Source of the DNA: Bombilactobacillus bombi
GTDB lineage: Bacteria; Bacillota; Bacilli; Lactobacillales; Lactobacillaceae
Reading direction: 5' to 3'
Assembly: GCF_013607485.1 (NCBI RefSeq)
Contig: NZ_SCHP01000002.1
Span: 1-64,000, forward strand
Length of the DNA: 64,000 nucleotides
This document shows, piece after piece, positions 1 to 9,238 of this stretch. The notes beneath the pieces are model-generated. The model saw nothing but the letters and a program-made list of their open reading frames with translations, was not told the DNA's origin and did not search any database. The translations under genes and the position numbers were made by a program. Numbering within the stretch: the first letter of the stretch is position 1; each line of letters begins with the position of its first letter.

Positions 1-111
1 ATTAGAAACAATTAACTTTAATATCAATATATCTAAAACCGACTGGGATTCTTTTGAAACTTCTTGGGATTTTAAATATCATCCATTTTTAAATCATATC
101 GCTGAACATAA
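1..111 (+). repeat. Inverted repeat arm L of the pglX switch
   Basis: This arm matches the reverse complement of 2288-2398 with three mismatches in 111 bp (near 40, 78 and 91). Identity stops at 111/112. The arm may continue to the left of the window. In frame it encodes the same PglX segment as the other arm (SWDFKYHPFLNHIAEH here, SWDFKCHPFLNHIAEH there). It is the likely recombination site for the adjacent tyrosine recombinase. Confidence 0.9.
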
Positions 112-1036
112 ACAAAATTGGACTTTAGAAGCTGCTTATAAGCAATGGGAAAATGAAGCATTAGAGCGATTTAATCAATTAAAGTCTAACGAAGAAGAAT
201 TAAATCGTATTTTTATTGATCTTTATGGTTTGCAAGATGAATTAACTCCTGAAGAAGAAGACAAAGATGTATCTGTACGTAAAGCTGATCAAATTCGTGA
301 TGTAAAATCTTTTCTTTCTTATTTTATCGGGTGTGTTTTTGGACGTTATTCTCTTGATAATGAAGGCCTAGCTTATGCAGGTGGTGAGTGGGATGATGCT
401 AAATATCAAACTTTTATGCCTAATGAAGATAACGTAATTGTTTTAACAGATGCCAATTATTTCCATGACCAACGTGATATTATTCAGCGTTTAGAAGAGT
501 TCCTAACTGTTATCTTTGGTAAAGAGAGTTTATATCAGAATTTAGATTTTATTGCTAACACACTGGAGTCTAAGAAATTTGCGAAGGGCGTAGAAGCTAC
601 TGATATTATTCGACAATATTTTTTAAATGATTTCTTTAAAAAGGATCATTTAAAAATTTATCAAAAAAGACCAATTTACTGGGAACTAAATAGTGGACGT
701 AATCAAGGATTTAAGGCACTATTTTATTTACATCGTTACAATCAAGATACATTGGCAATGTTTCGTTCTAGTTATTTGCACAATCTTCAAGAATACTATG
801 AGAATACAATCAAAATGCGTCAGGAGCAGATGCAAATTGAAACCGATAAGAAGCAAATTAAGTTACTCAATAAAGAAATAACCAAATTGAAGAAACAAGT
901 TGCAGAGATCATAAAATTTGATCCAATTTTACAGCATGTGGCTAATCAAAGTATTGCGATTGATTTAGATGATGGCGTAGTCATAAATCATCAAAAAATT
1001 CAGGCTGATACTAAAATCCTTACAGCTATTAGATAA
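2..1036 (+). CDS. pglX: PglX C-terminal part, BREX adenine methyltransferase (5' end outside window)
   Basis: The frame is open from base 2 to the TAA at 1034-1036 and gives 344 residues with no start codon at the left edge, so this is the 3' part of a gene that continues leftwards. Its first 36 residues repeat residues 871-906 of the minus-strand pglX at 2272-5007, and the next 308 residues (beginning KQNWTLEAAYKQWENEA) are the C-terminal region which that copy lacks. Adding 308 to 906 gives about 1214 residues, the usual size of BREX PglX. A helical, charged stretch (about residues 255-310 of the fragment) looks like a coiled coil. An internal ATG at 230 is unlikely to be the true start. 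Whether the left copy is a complete, expressed pglX or a silent cassette cannot be seen here. Confidence 0.85.
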   Translation, partial: LETINFNINISKTDWDSFETSWDFKYHPFLNHIAEHKQNWTLEAAYKQWENEALERFNQLKSNEEELNRIFIDLYGLQDELTPEEEDKDVSVRKADQIRDVKSFLSYFIGCVFGRYSLDNEGLAYAGGEWDDAKYQTFMPNEDNVIVLTDANYFHDQRDIIQRLEEFLTVIFGKESLYQNLDFIANTLESKKFAKGVEATDIIRQYFLNDFFKKDHLKIYQKRPIYWELNSGRNQGFKALFYLHRYNQDTLAMFRSSYLHNLQEYYENTIKMRQEQMQIETDKKQIKLLNKEITKLKKQVAEIIKFDPILQHVANQSIAIDLDDGVVINHQKIQADTKILTAIR

Positions 1037-1085
1037 AAAAAGATCCTCCTTAATTCATATAGGAATTAAGTGAAGGATCTTTTTT
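1034..1085. terminator. Bidirectional intrinsic terminator between pglX cassette and recombinase
   Basis: A long hairpin (AAAAAGATCCT...CTTAATTC / GAATTAAG...AGGATCTTTTT) is flanked by A and T runs, so it can end transcripts from both the plus-strand pglX part and the minus-strand recombinase. Confidence 0.8.
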
Positions 1086-1104
1086 GTGCCAACAAAAGTG
1101 CCAA
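1086..1104 (+). repeat. Tandem GTGCCAA pair, possible recombinase arm sites
   Basis: GTGCCAA occurs at 1086-1092 and 1098-1104, just past the recombinase stop codon. A related pair in inverted orientation (TTTGCAC 2231-2237, TTGGCAC 2242-2248) lies upstream of the recombinase start. Symmetric placement at both ends suggests arm-type binding sites, but this is inference. Confidence 0.4.
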
Positions 1105-1113
1105 AAATTTTGT

Positions 1114-2196
1114 TTAAAAAGATTTATCTAAAATTGTAATAATTTTATCATTATCTTTGGCTTCTAGTTCTTTAATTATGTGTAGATAAGTGGATTGCGT
1201 AGTGGTTGTATTGCTGTGCCCAAGCCTTTTGGACACGGAGAGGACACTTACTCCCTTATACAATAAAATAGAGGCATGGGTATGTCTTAGTCCATGAAAA
1301 GTAATGCGCGGTAAATAGAGTGCATTCAATTTATTAGTTAGAAGATTATTAATTTGAGCACTATAGTAAATTTTACCGTGATGCTTGAAAATTAAGTCAT
1401 CTGCTTGAATATTTTTAGTTTTAATATAATTTTCTAATAGGTGCAAAGTGTGATTGTCAATAGGGATTTTACGTCGAGAAGATTTATTTTTAGTATCTTT
1501 AAATCCAGTACGATATTTATAATCCCAGGTACGATTGATATTGATATAGCCATCGATCATATTGATATTATTAGGTGTTAAGCCTGCAATTTCACCATAG
1601 CGCATTCCTGTTAATGCGGCTAAATAGATCATTAATTCACCAGTGTGATTACAATTTAAGTTATTAATCAATTTTTGCCAATCTGTATAATTTAAGAATT
1701 TTTGTGCTGGCTGATAATCTTTGCCAGTAACCACTGCCTTTCTAGTTGGATCTTTAGTAATAATTCCTTCATCAATGGCATCCAATAAAGCAGCACGAAT
1801 GTGTTTATGAAAGCAGGATACTGTTCTTTTGGCATGTGTTTTAGCAAAATTATTTAAGCATTCTTGATAAATATCTTTATTCAGGTCTTTTAGTCTAAGA
1901 TTACCAAAATATTTGTGGATATGCTTGGCTGTGTTTTGATATTTCATAAAAGTAATGTTGGAAACATAATTTTGTTTATATAGCATTATCCAATGGTCAA
2001 AATATGATGCTAAGGTTTGGTTAGCAACATTATAACTTGAGAATAGGGGTTGAGTTGCTTGTACTTCTGAAGCGGCCAAAACTGCTTCAGATTTGAGTTT
2101 AAAACCTGATTTTCGATACTTTTTGTACTTGCCATCAACATCTTTATAAGATATTTCATATTGCCATACTTTTCCTCTTTTTTGATAACTAACCAT
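1114..2196 (-). CDS. Tyrosine site-specific recombinase of the pglX switch
   Basis: The 360-residue phage-integrase-type protein has an N-terminal arm-binding domain (about 1-50, KRGKVWQYEISYKDVDGKYK), a SAM-like core-binding domain (about 60-160) and a C-terminal catalytic domain. Catalytic landmarks are Arg in TGMRYGEIAGL, His/Arg in HGLRHTHAS, His in LGHSNTTTT and Tyr in STYLHI. It lies wholly inside the inverted-repeat-bounded segment, next to pglX. Its probable job is to invert 112-2287. Related GTGCCAA-type repeats sit just beyond both ends of the gene and may be arm-binding sites. The family is the same as prophage integrases, so an origin from a captured integrase is likely. The start ATG at 2196 follows a GGAGTG-like site. 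Confidence 0.85.
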   Translation of the reverse strand: MVSYQKRGKVWQYEISYKDVDGKYKKYRKSGFKLKSEAVLAASEVQATQPLFSSYNVANQTLASYFDHWIMLYKQNYVSNITFMKYQNTAKHIHKYFGNLRLKDLNKDIYQECLNNFAKTHAKRTVSCFHKHIRAALLDAIDEGIITKDPTRKAVVTGKDYQPAQKFLNYTDWQKLINNLNCNHTGELMIYLAALTGMRYGEIAGLTPNNINMIDGYININRTWDYKYRTGFKDTKNKSSRRKIPIDNHTLHLLENYIKTKNIQADDLIFKHHGKIYYSAQINNLLTNKLNALYLPRITFHGLRHTHASILLYKGVSVLSVSKRLGHSNTTTTQSTYLHIIKELEAKDNDKIITILDKSF

Positions 2197-2230
2197 AAAT
2201 ACACTCCATTTAGTTCAAATATTGAATTAT

Positions 2231-2248
2231 TTTGCACAAATTTGGCAC
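2231..2248 (-). repeat. Inverted counterpart of the GTGCCAA pair
   Basis: TTTGCAC and TTGGCAC lie between the recombinase start and the pglX stop, mirroring the GTGCCAA pair at 1086-1104. They may be recombinase binding sites or part of its promoter region. Confidence 0.35.
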
Positions 2249-2271
2249 AATACTTTTCAGAATACCATAAA

Positions 2272-5007
2272 TTAAGGAGGTGATAAATTATGTTCAGCGA
2301 TATGATTCAAAAATGGATGACATTTAAAATCCCAAGAAGTTTCAAAAGAATCCCAGTCAGTTTTAGATATATTGATATTAAAGTTAATTGTTTCTAATAT
2401 GTCTAATTCATTATTTTTCAATAAAGGGAACTTTTTAAGACTACCAACTGGTAGGTGTATAGTCGGATTAATTAAATTAAGTATATAATTACCTACACTT
2501 GAGTTTAATAATCCTAAAATATTAAAAAGCAATTTTTTATCTTGAATGTCAAATGTAAATGCACACATCCCTGTTACATCATGTATACTCCCTAAATTTC
2601 TATATCTAATAGAAAAATTTCCGCTAGTCACGTCAGACCATGTTATAGCTTCACGAAAGTAATATTTTTCATTTCTAACAACCGCCCTATTTCTACCATT
2701 AGGCCATTTGAAATTTCTAATATCATATCCATCATTTTCCCAATTAACAATATAATCATAATTTCCGTACCACTTTCTATATTCACCCCCCTTATTATGT
2801 GGAAACCATTTCTGTTTTGACTGTAATGCGTCTAATCTATTTACAGCATCAAATTTTATTTTACAATGTGCCACTTCAAACCATTGACGTAAAAATTTGT
2901 TATTATCACCAGTTTGTAGCCCAACTCGTGCATCCACAACATCTTCCATTTTGGTTCCTATTTCAAAATCATGAATTAAATTGGCACTAGCCCAATAGGC
3001 GATCGGACTGCCAGGAATTTTCGCAAAATTCGCTTGATTTGAACGATTATATCGGTTTCCTTGAATAGGTAAATTGCTAGGAACACTATTAGCTACATCT
3101 TTAGTTTTTATTTGATGGTAAGTTCCAATAAAGTTTAATGTCTTAATATTCCTTAAAATAGTAACTGCTGTGCCAAAAGCGATTCCCATGACATTGTTTT
3201 CCATATGCATTAGGTTAGAAATCGTATAATTATTTAATAATGAAATTCTCATTTTTTCAAAACTAGATAAAAACATCCATGATTGCATAGTTACCATAGA
3301 ATTATATCCACCAGGTAATAGATAGCTACTCCATTTTTCTAAAAACATTGAAAATAAATCAGACTTTGAATTAGGAAAATTTTTCTTAGCAAATTTTGTT
3401 AATTCTTCATTCATTCTTGCTGATCCCATATATGGTGGGTTAGCAATAATAATATCAAATTTAGTTTTTAAAATTTTAGCAATTTTATAGTATTTTTTTA
3501 TTAAAGAAATTAAATATATTGCTTCAAATGAAAGTTGGTCTTTTTGACCTTTTTCTAAGATATTAATGCTATCTTTTATTAATTCTAAATTAATATCATC
3601 AGCAATTATTAACGAACCTAGCGATGAATTATTATTGAATAGCATTAATATTTTTTTAGTTTCGTTATATTGTTCCGAATCTAAATAACTAGAAAGAATA
3701 TCATCATAAGAAATTAAGTTTTGCGATGTGCTAGTAATATTAAATAGATTAATAGTATTAGTCTTTTTGAAAATATTTCTGTAATAACTCCTAGCTTTCA
3801 TCATGATAGCAAAATACGACAATTGATAAGCACGATAATCAATATCCAATCCATAAAGATTATTTTTTAAAATATTTTTTACAGATTCACTGTTAGAGTA
3901 TCCTTCTGATTTATATATCTGTATTAACAGATCGAAAGCATAGACCAGGATATGCCCTGATCCCATTGCTGGATCAATAAGTTTAATTTTTTGAATTGAT
4001 AAATCAGCAATAGACTGATCAATACTTTTTATTAAAATACTAGTTTTTTCAGGTTGTGAGGCGTCCTCCATGTAGTATTTCCATTGAAAAGATTGAGCAA
4101 TTTCCCTTTCACTTCGGGAGTCTCCAGAGGCTAACAAATGATGAATCCAATATTTACCCAAAGAATTTTGCACCATGTATTGAACAATCCAATCAGGAGT
4201 AAAGATTTGAGTAGCACTGGCTATTTGGCTTTGGCGATATTTATGAGATTTTGCTAAACTAATAACTTCGTCTTTAGGTTCCGTGTTATAAAATTGATAC
4301 AGCCAGCCAATAATTTCCACTTGACCTTCTTGCTGCACATCAAAAAAACGTTCCGGAATTTGGTCAATTAAGTTTTTGATGACACCGGTATTATATCTGG
4401 GTGTGAACAATAATTTCAGATAATCGGAAGTTAGTTCAAATAATCCTGGAAGAATTTTATTAAGAGCATCAACTTGCTTAAAAAACAACATTTGATACAT
4501 CTTATCTAAATCACTACCCAATTCGCTGCTCTTAGCTTGATAGATTAATTCCAAGTCACTTTCATCATGAATATTTAATTCTGCTTGCAAATCTACATCT
4601 TCAGCGTAATAAATTATATCTGGCTCATTTCGCCCTTCTTCACTTGAAAGTACACGTACACGACTAGGCAAATAGTCATTCACTTCCATAAAACGCACAG
4701 CAATTATCCGATTAAACCAAGTATAAGCTGCTTCTTCAACAATATCTTTAAATGCAGTTTGCCAATCAGTTTTTTGAGCATATTCATTTAAGCGTTTCAC
4801 CAATTTATCACGCCAAACAATCTTGTCGCCCGTAATGCCGACATTATGTTCATCTTTATAAAATTTTATTTCATTAGTTGAACTAGGCAACTCATCTGCT
4901 ACACCATTTTCGTCAATCCCTAAAAGGTTAGCTTCAATTATAATTTGATCAATTAAATCGCGTCTTGCTTGTATTGCAAACTTTTTTATAGCATTTTTAT
5001 CCAACAT
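2272..5007 (-). CDS. pglX: BREX adenine-specific DNA methyltransferase PglX, C-terminally truncated (phase OFF form)
   Basis: The product is 911 residues against about 1200 for the family. It should methylate host DNA at N6 of adenine in the BREX recognition site, marking self and contributing to defence. AdoMet motif I is DPAMGSGH at residues 345-352 and catalytic motif IV is NPPY at 523-526. Residues after about 640 form the likely target-recognition region. Homology stops at residue 906, the end of the inverted repeat; five extra residues (NLSPP) precede a stop. The missing tail is encoded on the other strand at 112-1036. The start ATG at 5007 is 12 bp downstream of the brxC stop, so it is the last gene of the brxA-brxB-brxC-pglX operon in this window. 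Whether the short form is active is unknown. Confidence 0.9.
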   Translation of the reverse strand: MLDKNAIKKFAIQARRDLIDQIIIEANLLGIDENGVADELPSSTNEIKFYKDEHNVGITGDKIVWRDKLVKRLNEYAQKTDWQTAFKDIVEEAAYTWFNRIIAVRFMEVNDYLPSRVRVLSSEEGRNEPDIIYYAEDVDLQAELNIHDESDLELIYQAKSSELGSDLDKMYQMLFFKQVDALNKILPGLFELTSDYLKLLFTPRYNTGVIKNLIDQIPERFFDVQQEGQVEIIGWLYQFYNTEPKDEVISLAKSHKYRQSQIASATQIFTPDWIVQYMVQNSLGKYWIHHLLASGDSRSEREIAQSFQWKYYMEDASQPEKTSILIKSIDQSIADLSIQKIKLIDPAMGSGHILVYAFDLLIQIYKSEGYSNSESVKNILKNNLYGLDIDYRAYQLSYFAIMMKARSYYRNIFKKTNTINLFNITSTSQNLISYDDILSSYLDSEQYNETKKILMLFNNNSSLGSLIIADDINLELIKDSINILEKGQKDQLSFEAIYLISLIKKYYKIAKILKTKFDIIIANPPYMGSARMNEELTKFAKKNFPNSKSDLFSMFLEKWSSYLLPGGYNSMVTMQSWMFLSSFEKMRISLLNNYTISNLMHMENNVMGIAFGTAVTILRNIKTLNFIGTYHQIKTKDVANSVPSNLPIQGNRYNRSNQANFAKIPGSPIAYWASANLIHDFEIGTKMEDVVDARVGLQTGDNNKFLRQWFEVAHCKIKFDAVNRLDALQSKQKWFPHNKGGEYRKWYGNYDYIVNWENDGYDIRNFKWPNGRNRAVVRNEKYYFREAITWSDVTSGNFSIRYRNLGSIHDVTGMCAFTFDIQDKKLLFNILGLLNSSVGNYILNLINPTIHLPVGSLKKFPLLKNNELDILETINFNINISKTDWDSFETSWDFKCHPFLNHIAEHNLSPP
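2274..2397 (+). other. Perfect Shine-Dalgarno plus 35-codon ORF antisense to the end of pglX
   Basis: AAGGAGGTGA at 2274-2283 is a 10-base match to the anti-Shine-Dalgarno end of 16S rRNA and stands seven bases before ATG at 2290. The ORF of 35 codons ends at 2397 and is antisense to the pglX repeat arm. No protein family is recognised. It may be chance, or a leftover ribosome site from another arrangement of the locus. Confidence 0.3.
2288..2398 (-). repeat. Inverted repeat arm R of the pglX switch
   Basis: This is the inverted partner of 1-111 (108 of 111 bases match). It lies inside the coding region of the minus-strand pglX, covering residues 871-906, so recombination here keeps the reading frame. 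Confidence 0.9.
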
Positions 5008-5019
5008 TTGTTTTCCTCA

Positions 5020-8000
5020 TTATCGGGTAATAATTATCTTATTTGATCCCTTTAATTTCTTCTTTAATGTTTCCTTTATCTTGTTCGTCAAATTGTCAAT
5101 GTCAGCATCACTTTTAACTTCAATATTGTGACTTCCAACTATCTCTGTTGCTAAAAGTGAAATAGAAGTATATATATCTTCTTTTTTATTAATTGTGTTC
5201 TCATGTGTCTTTACAGTGACCTTGTTTTTCTGTTCATACTCTTGTACTTTATTTTCAATCTCATGACTGAAGGATTTTCCAATGTTTCTAACAGCTTCAC
5301 TTCCCCAAACAATTATGTTGAGATCATTATTAGACTTTTCTTCTATTTCTGTTTGTTTATTCTGAATTTTAGAAATAATTCTTTTTTCTAATTCTCCATG
5401 AGTACTTGGATCTAGCTTAGCTTGCTCCAATTGGGTTTGCAACAATTGCTGTTGTTGCATACATAATTGTTTGAAGTCGTCCAATTTTTGATCTGCAAAA
5501 TTATTAAACAATTTGATAAACTTTTCATGTAGTAATTTTAAAGAAGGAACACTATTTTTAGGATTATCTTGGTTAATTAATTCACGTTCTTGTTTAACTG
5601 TAGCTTCTAATTCGCTATTATTATTTGCAGCAACTTTAATAGGCTCGTATTTATCCAAATCACGTAAGGCACTATGCCAAATTTCTTGACTATTTTGATT
5701 ATGATAAAAATCATCAAGGCCACGATCTTCCATCGTATCTTTCCAGTCATATAATTGTTCCAGCATTGAAGCAATTTGGTCGTAAAAACTGTCCTGACTA
5801 ATAGCTTGTTTTAATTTTGTTAATAATTTAATACCTGTAGCTAAGTATTGATCTCCAGGAAAATCTTTTTGTTTAGTATAACTCTCCAACTGCTTAATTG
5901 TCTTATCAATTTCTTGATCAATGCTACTAAGAATTTTTTCCGGATCAGACTCTTCACGGACTATATATTTTTTACCCAATATTTCAGCAGCAAAGTCTTT
6001 GGCAGCTTTAATCTGTTTAATTGGTATTTCTTTTTTAGGTTGGAAAGTTATTTTATCCAGATATTGTTTTTTAGTAAAGTAACCCACAACATTCTGGGGG
6101 GCATCATGTGCCTTTTTTAAAGTCAGCTTATCGCCATTGACTTCAACTCGCAAATCACCATTAAAAAAACATTTAGCTATAATCCAAGCTATATCTTCAT
6201 TTGTATAATGATAAGGAATCTTTTCAAATTTACTGATAATGCTCCGCAAAGAGACTTTACCTTCAAAGCCAGCAATTTCAATAATCTTATCTAAAACTGT
6301 TCTAACTGCCTGAGCATTATCGTTATCAACAATCAATTCTTTAGAATCAAATAAATGAATGATGTCTTTTTCATTTTTTGCAACATTAATGTAAGAAAGC
6401 TGTCGATAAGTGTCATCTACTAGCATTTGTTGAGCTTGTAATAAAGTATTAGCAAAATCTTTATTATGATCTAGCTTTTCTCCATTAACATAAATGTCAC
6501 TCTCTTCTAACGCATTAACTATTAAATTTTTCACTGAATCTAAAATTTGAACACGCTCTTGGCCTTTACTAGAAATAATCTGTTCGCGCCGTTTATCAAC
6601 ATTACCAACGTTATTTTTTCGTAAGAATTTTGAAATTTGTTCTGCCCGTTTTAAATAGTTAATAAATTCAAAATTTTCACTAGCTAAATCAACTACTATT
6701 TTGGGTTTTTCAGGGGACAAGGAAATTCGGCGCAATTCGGATTCATCACCACTATATTGAATATTTAAAGGTGAATATACTTGAATGGTCAATTCATGAT
6801 TAGAAGCGCCAATAGGAATTTCATCAATGATACGATTGAAATTGAATACATAACGTCCCTTTAATTTAGGATACGTAAACCTTTGGGAAATCATTTGATC
6901 GGTAAAGAGATAATTACTTCCTAAAAGCTTAGAAATTTCAGATTCACTGACTTCTTCATTCTTAATTTCATTGTTAACATCTTGTTCCGCATCTGTTAAG
7001 AATTCGTAGGTGTTTAGATTTTTTAATATATAGTTTTGACTTTCTAAATCTTTTAAAGCCTGTTGAACATGGGACTCCAATTCCTGGCGATCGGTATCGA
7101 TCGAATTGAGCAATAAGGTAGTTAAATTATAAACTGTCGCGTCAAAGCCATCTACATATTTAACCATAAATAAAGTTTTCAAAACTTGAACAGCAAAGGG
7201 ATTAACTTCTTGTTGGGGATTAATTATTTTATCTTCCCTTGCGCGTGTAATTGTCAAAATATGATTATGATCTAAAAATTGTGATAATCCTTCAAAAAAT
7301 AAGCTAAAAGGAATTAAAGCGCCAACCTCTTGGTCCTCATAACTTTGAGCGGCTTCTTGGAAGGTAGCCAACATTGAACGTTCACCTTCAGATAAGTGCT
7401 TACCATCAGATCCATGTAAACGAATAGCATTTAAAACATCTTGCAAAAGATTAAATTGATAAGGAACAAAAGGATAATTAATTGCAAAGCTAGCAGGTGT
7501 ATCATATTTAGGTCGTTTGATTCCGGAATCAAAATCAATTTTATTATTAATATTATGCCGGTTATCTTGATACAATTCTTCTAAACGCTGTTCACTGCTT
7601 TCCTTTTTTTGAAGTATTCGTTTTTTAATTACTTCGTCAACATTAGCAGAACTCATTGAAATACGCGTTTTAAAACGCCCTTGTATTTTAGAAAAATCTT
7701 GACCATTAAGATTATCTGTTACTTGATCTATTGCTTGTTGTGAAGTAACAATAACCCATGCTTTGCCCTGAGTTTTGGCGCCTAATTCTTCAACAATAGT
7801 TTGTAAATTCAGCATTCGATTAACATCATTGCCAATAAATTGGCCTACTTCATCAGCTAGAAAAACAACATGATGGTCATTACCCTTAGATTCAATATAT
7901 TGATTTACTCGTTGGGCAAATTCTTCAATAGTAATTTCATAAGGAGTACTTAATAAATTTATGTATCCTTGCGCATTTTCTTCCGAAAGATAATTAATAT

Positions 8001-8643
8001 CAACAAGTGCTTGTTTAATATTTGCTGTTTGAAAACGATAATGATTTACTCCGATTGACCAATCCATATCCGTTAACTCTGCAAACCTATTTTTAAACTG
8101 CTGATACATTCCCTTTTGATCTAATTCATGCTCCAAATCGGCAATATATGGACTTGCTGTTGAATAACCTTGCATCTCATTAAAAACTTTCAAAAAAACA
8201 TTCAATATTGCATTGCGATCATCACCAGAATTACTATTTGCTTTAGAATCAATGTTAAATAAAATCACGTCTGTAGGTATCTGGGTTGCTTGTTCCATCT
8301 GTCCTAAGACAAAAGGATCAACAATTTTTTGATCATCCTTAAAATAATCTAAGGCCGTTTTACCAGATACTTCTTCATTGCCTAAAAGATAAGATAAAAT
8401 TTTTAAAAAATGTGATTTACCGGAACCAAAAAAACCGTCAATCCAAACTCCCATATTATCCGTAGTACTATCAATGCTTTTTTGATATGCATCAAAAAAA
8501 CTAGCGAAATGCTGTTGCAATTCTTTAGTAACTACATATTCTTCTAATTCTTGCTGTTTAATCGTTTCTTGAGTTTGTCCAACCTTTACTACTCCTTTAA
8601 TATCACGATCAATTGATTTCTTAAAAATCTCTTTAATTTTCAA
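5020..8643 (-). CDS. brxC: BREX ATPase BrxC
   Basis: A 1207-residue BrxC/PglY-type P-loop ATPase, a core part of type 1 BREX, needed in known systems for both methylation and phage restriction. The Walker A motif is GFFGSGKS at residues 70-77 and a Walker B-like segment is VVFLADEVGQ near 257. Long charged helices (about 900-1160) suggest coiled coils. The size is right for a complete protein. The start ATG follows a GGAGG site (AAGGAGGAAAATAT) and lies 14 bp after the brxB stop; pglX follows after 12 bp, so the genes are co-transcribed. No frameshift is seen. Confidence 0.93.
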   Translation of the reverse strand: MKIKEIFKKSIDRDIKGVVKVGQTQETIKQQELEEYVVTKELQQHFASFFDAYQKSIDSTTDNMGVWIDGFFGSGKSHFLKILSYLLGNEEVSGKTALDYFKDDQKIVDPFVLGQMEQATQIPTDVILFNIDSKANSNSGDDRNAILNVFLKVFNEMQGYSTASPYIADLEHELDQKGMYQQFKNRFAELTDMDWSIGVNHYRFQTANIKQALVDINYLSEENAQGYINLLSTPYEITIEEFAQRVNQYIESKGNDHHVVFLADEVGQFIGNDVNRMLNLQTIVEELGAKTQGKAWVIVTSQQAIDQVTDNLNGQDFSKIQGRFKTRISMSSANVDEVIKKRILQKKESSEQRLEELYQDNRHNINNKIDFDSGIKRPKYDTPASFAINYPFVPYQFNLLQDVLNAIRLHGSDGKHLSEGERSMLATFQEAAQSYEDQEVGALIPFSLFFEGLSQFLDHNHILTITRAREDKIINPQQEVNPFAVQVLKTLFMVKYVDGFDATVYNLTTLLLNSIDTDRQELESHVQQALKDLESQNYILKNLNTYEFLTDAEQDVNNEIKNEEVSESEISKLLGSNYLFTDQMISQRFTYPKLKGRYVFNFNRIIDEIPIGASNHELTIQVYSPLNIQYSGDESELRRISLSPEKPKIVVDLASENFEFINYLKRAEQISKFLRKNNVGNVDKRREQIISSKGQERVQILDSVKNLIVNALEESDIYVNGEKLDHNKDFANTLLQAQQMLVDDTYRQLSYINVAKNEKDIIHLFDSKELIVDNDNAQAVRTVLDKIIEIAGFEGKVSLRSIISKFEKIPYHYTNEDIAWIIAKCFFNGDLRVEVNGDKLTLKKAHDAPQNVVGYFTKKQYLDKITFQPKKEIPIKQIKAAKDFAAEILGKKYIVREESDPEKILSSIDQEIDKTIKQLESYTKQKDFPGDQYLATGIKLLTKLKQAISQDSFYDQIASMLEQLYDWKDTMEDRGLDDFYHNQNSQEIWHSALRDLDKYEPIKVAANNNSELEATVKQERELINQDNPKNSVPSLKLLHEKFIKLFNNFADQKLDDFKQLCMQQQQLLQTQLEQAKLDPSTHGELEKRIISKIQNKQTEIEEKSNNDLNIIVWGSEAVRNIGKSFSHEIENKVQEYEQKNKVTVKTHENTINKKEDIYTSISLLATEIVGSHNIEVKSDADIDNLTNKIKETLKKKLKGSNKIIITR

Positions 8644-8656
8644 TATATTTTCCTCC

Positions 8657-9238
8657 TTAAATACTAAATGCGCGGTAATAGTTACTATCCTCTACCTTAC
8701 CAAAAGCTTTTAGGTTTAATCCATCATAATTTCCAGGATAAAACATAATAACAGGATACTGATCAATAATTTGTGTCATCGTATTTAAAATTTTATGAGC
8801 TCGCAATATGGGATAAATTTGTCCAATACCAGTTAAAAAAATAACTGACTTAGTTGATTGTAAATTACTATTAATATGCTGCACAATAATATTATTATCT
8901 TCATCCATTTCTAAAACATTATTAATTTGCACTGATACTTCATTTAAACCATCACTTTTTTCCATCTGGATTAAAGGTTGCTGATATTGAAAATGATTAA
9001 TATAGTCCATTACAACCTCATAAATATTAAAAATTTTAATAGATAAAGAAGATGACATATTCTTTTGTAAATCTATAATCCGATCGCGCACTTCTAACTC
9101 TAACTTTGGATTATAAGTAAAGATATAATAACCTATCTCATTTGATAGGCCAGCATTATTTTGAAAATCTTCTTTTAATATTTTTTTTTCTAAACGCTCA
9201 AACTTGTCAGATAAAGTCTCGAATTCTTCCAAAATCAT
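8657..9238 (-). CDS. brxB: BREX protein BrxB
   Basis: A 193-residue protein resembling the BrxB family (DUF1788) in length, in its position between brxA and brxC, and in the motif FLTGIGQIYPILRAHKILN followed by a C-terminal FYPGNYDG segment. The molecular role of BrxB is not settled; it is required for BREX function in studied systems. The start ATG overlaps the brxA stop by 4 bp (ATGA), which points to translational coupling. Confidence 0.9.
   Translation of the reverse strand: MILEEFETLSDKFERLEKKILKEDFQNNAGLSNEIGYYIFTYNPKLELEVRDRIIDLQKNMSSSLSIKIFNIYEVVMDYINHFQYQQPLIQMEKSDGLNEVSVQINNVLEMDEDNNIIVQHINSNLQSTKSVIFLTGIGQIYPILRAHKILNTMTQIIDQYPVIMFYPGNYDGLNLKAFGKVEDSNYYRAFSI

Larger units (their letters stand above)
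112..2287. mobile_element. Invertible DNA segment of the BREX locus
   Basis: The segment is bounded by inverted 111-bp arms (1-111 and 2288-2398) and contains the PglX C-terminal cassette, a bidirectional terminator and a tyrosine recombinase gene. Inversion would place the cassette in frame behind residue 906 of the minus-strand pglX and give a full-length protein of about 1214 residues. In the orientation sequenced, the minus-strand protein ends after five unrelated residues (NLSPP). Inversion of BREX pglX by a linked recombinase is known in lactobacilli; the details here come from the sequence. Confidence 0.85.

Noticed and set aside
2272-5007. Reading pglX as a complete gene of an unusually short family member
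   Set aside because: The homologous C-terminal 308 residues are present next door on the other strand behind an inverted copy of the last shared codons, so it is a switch product and not a short family member.
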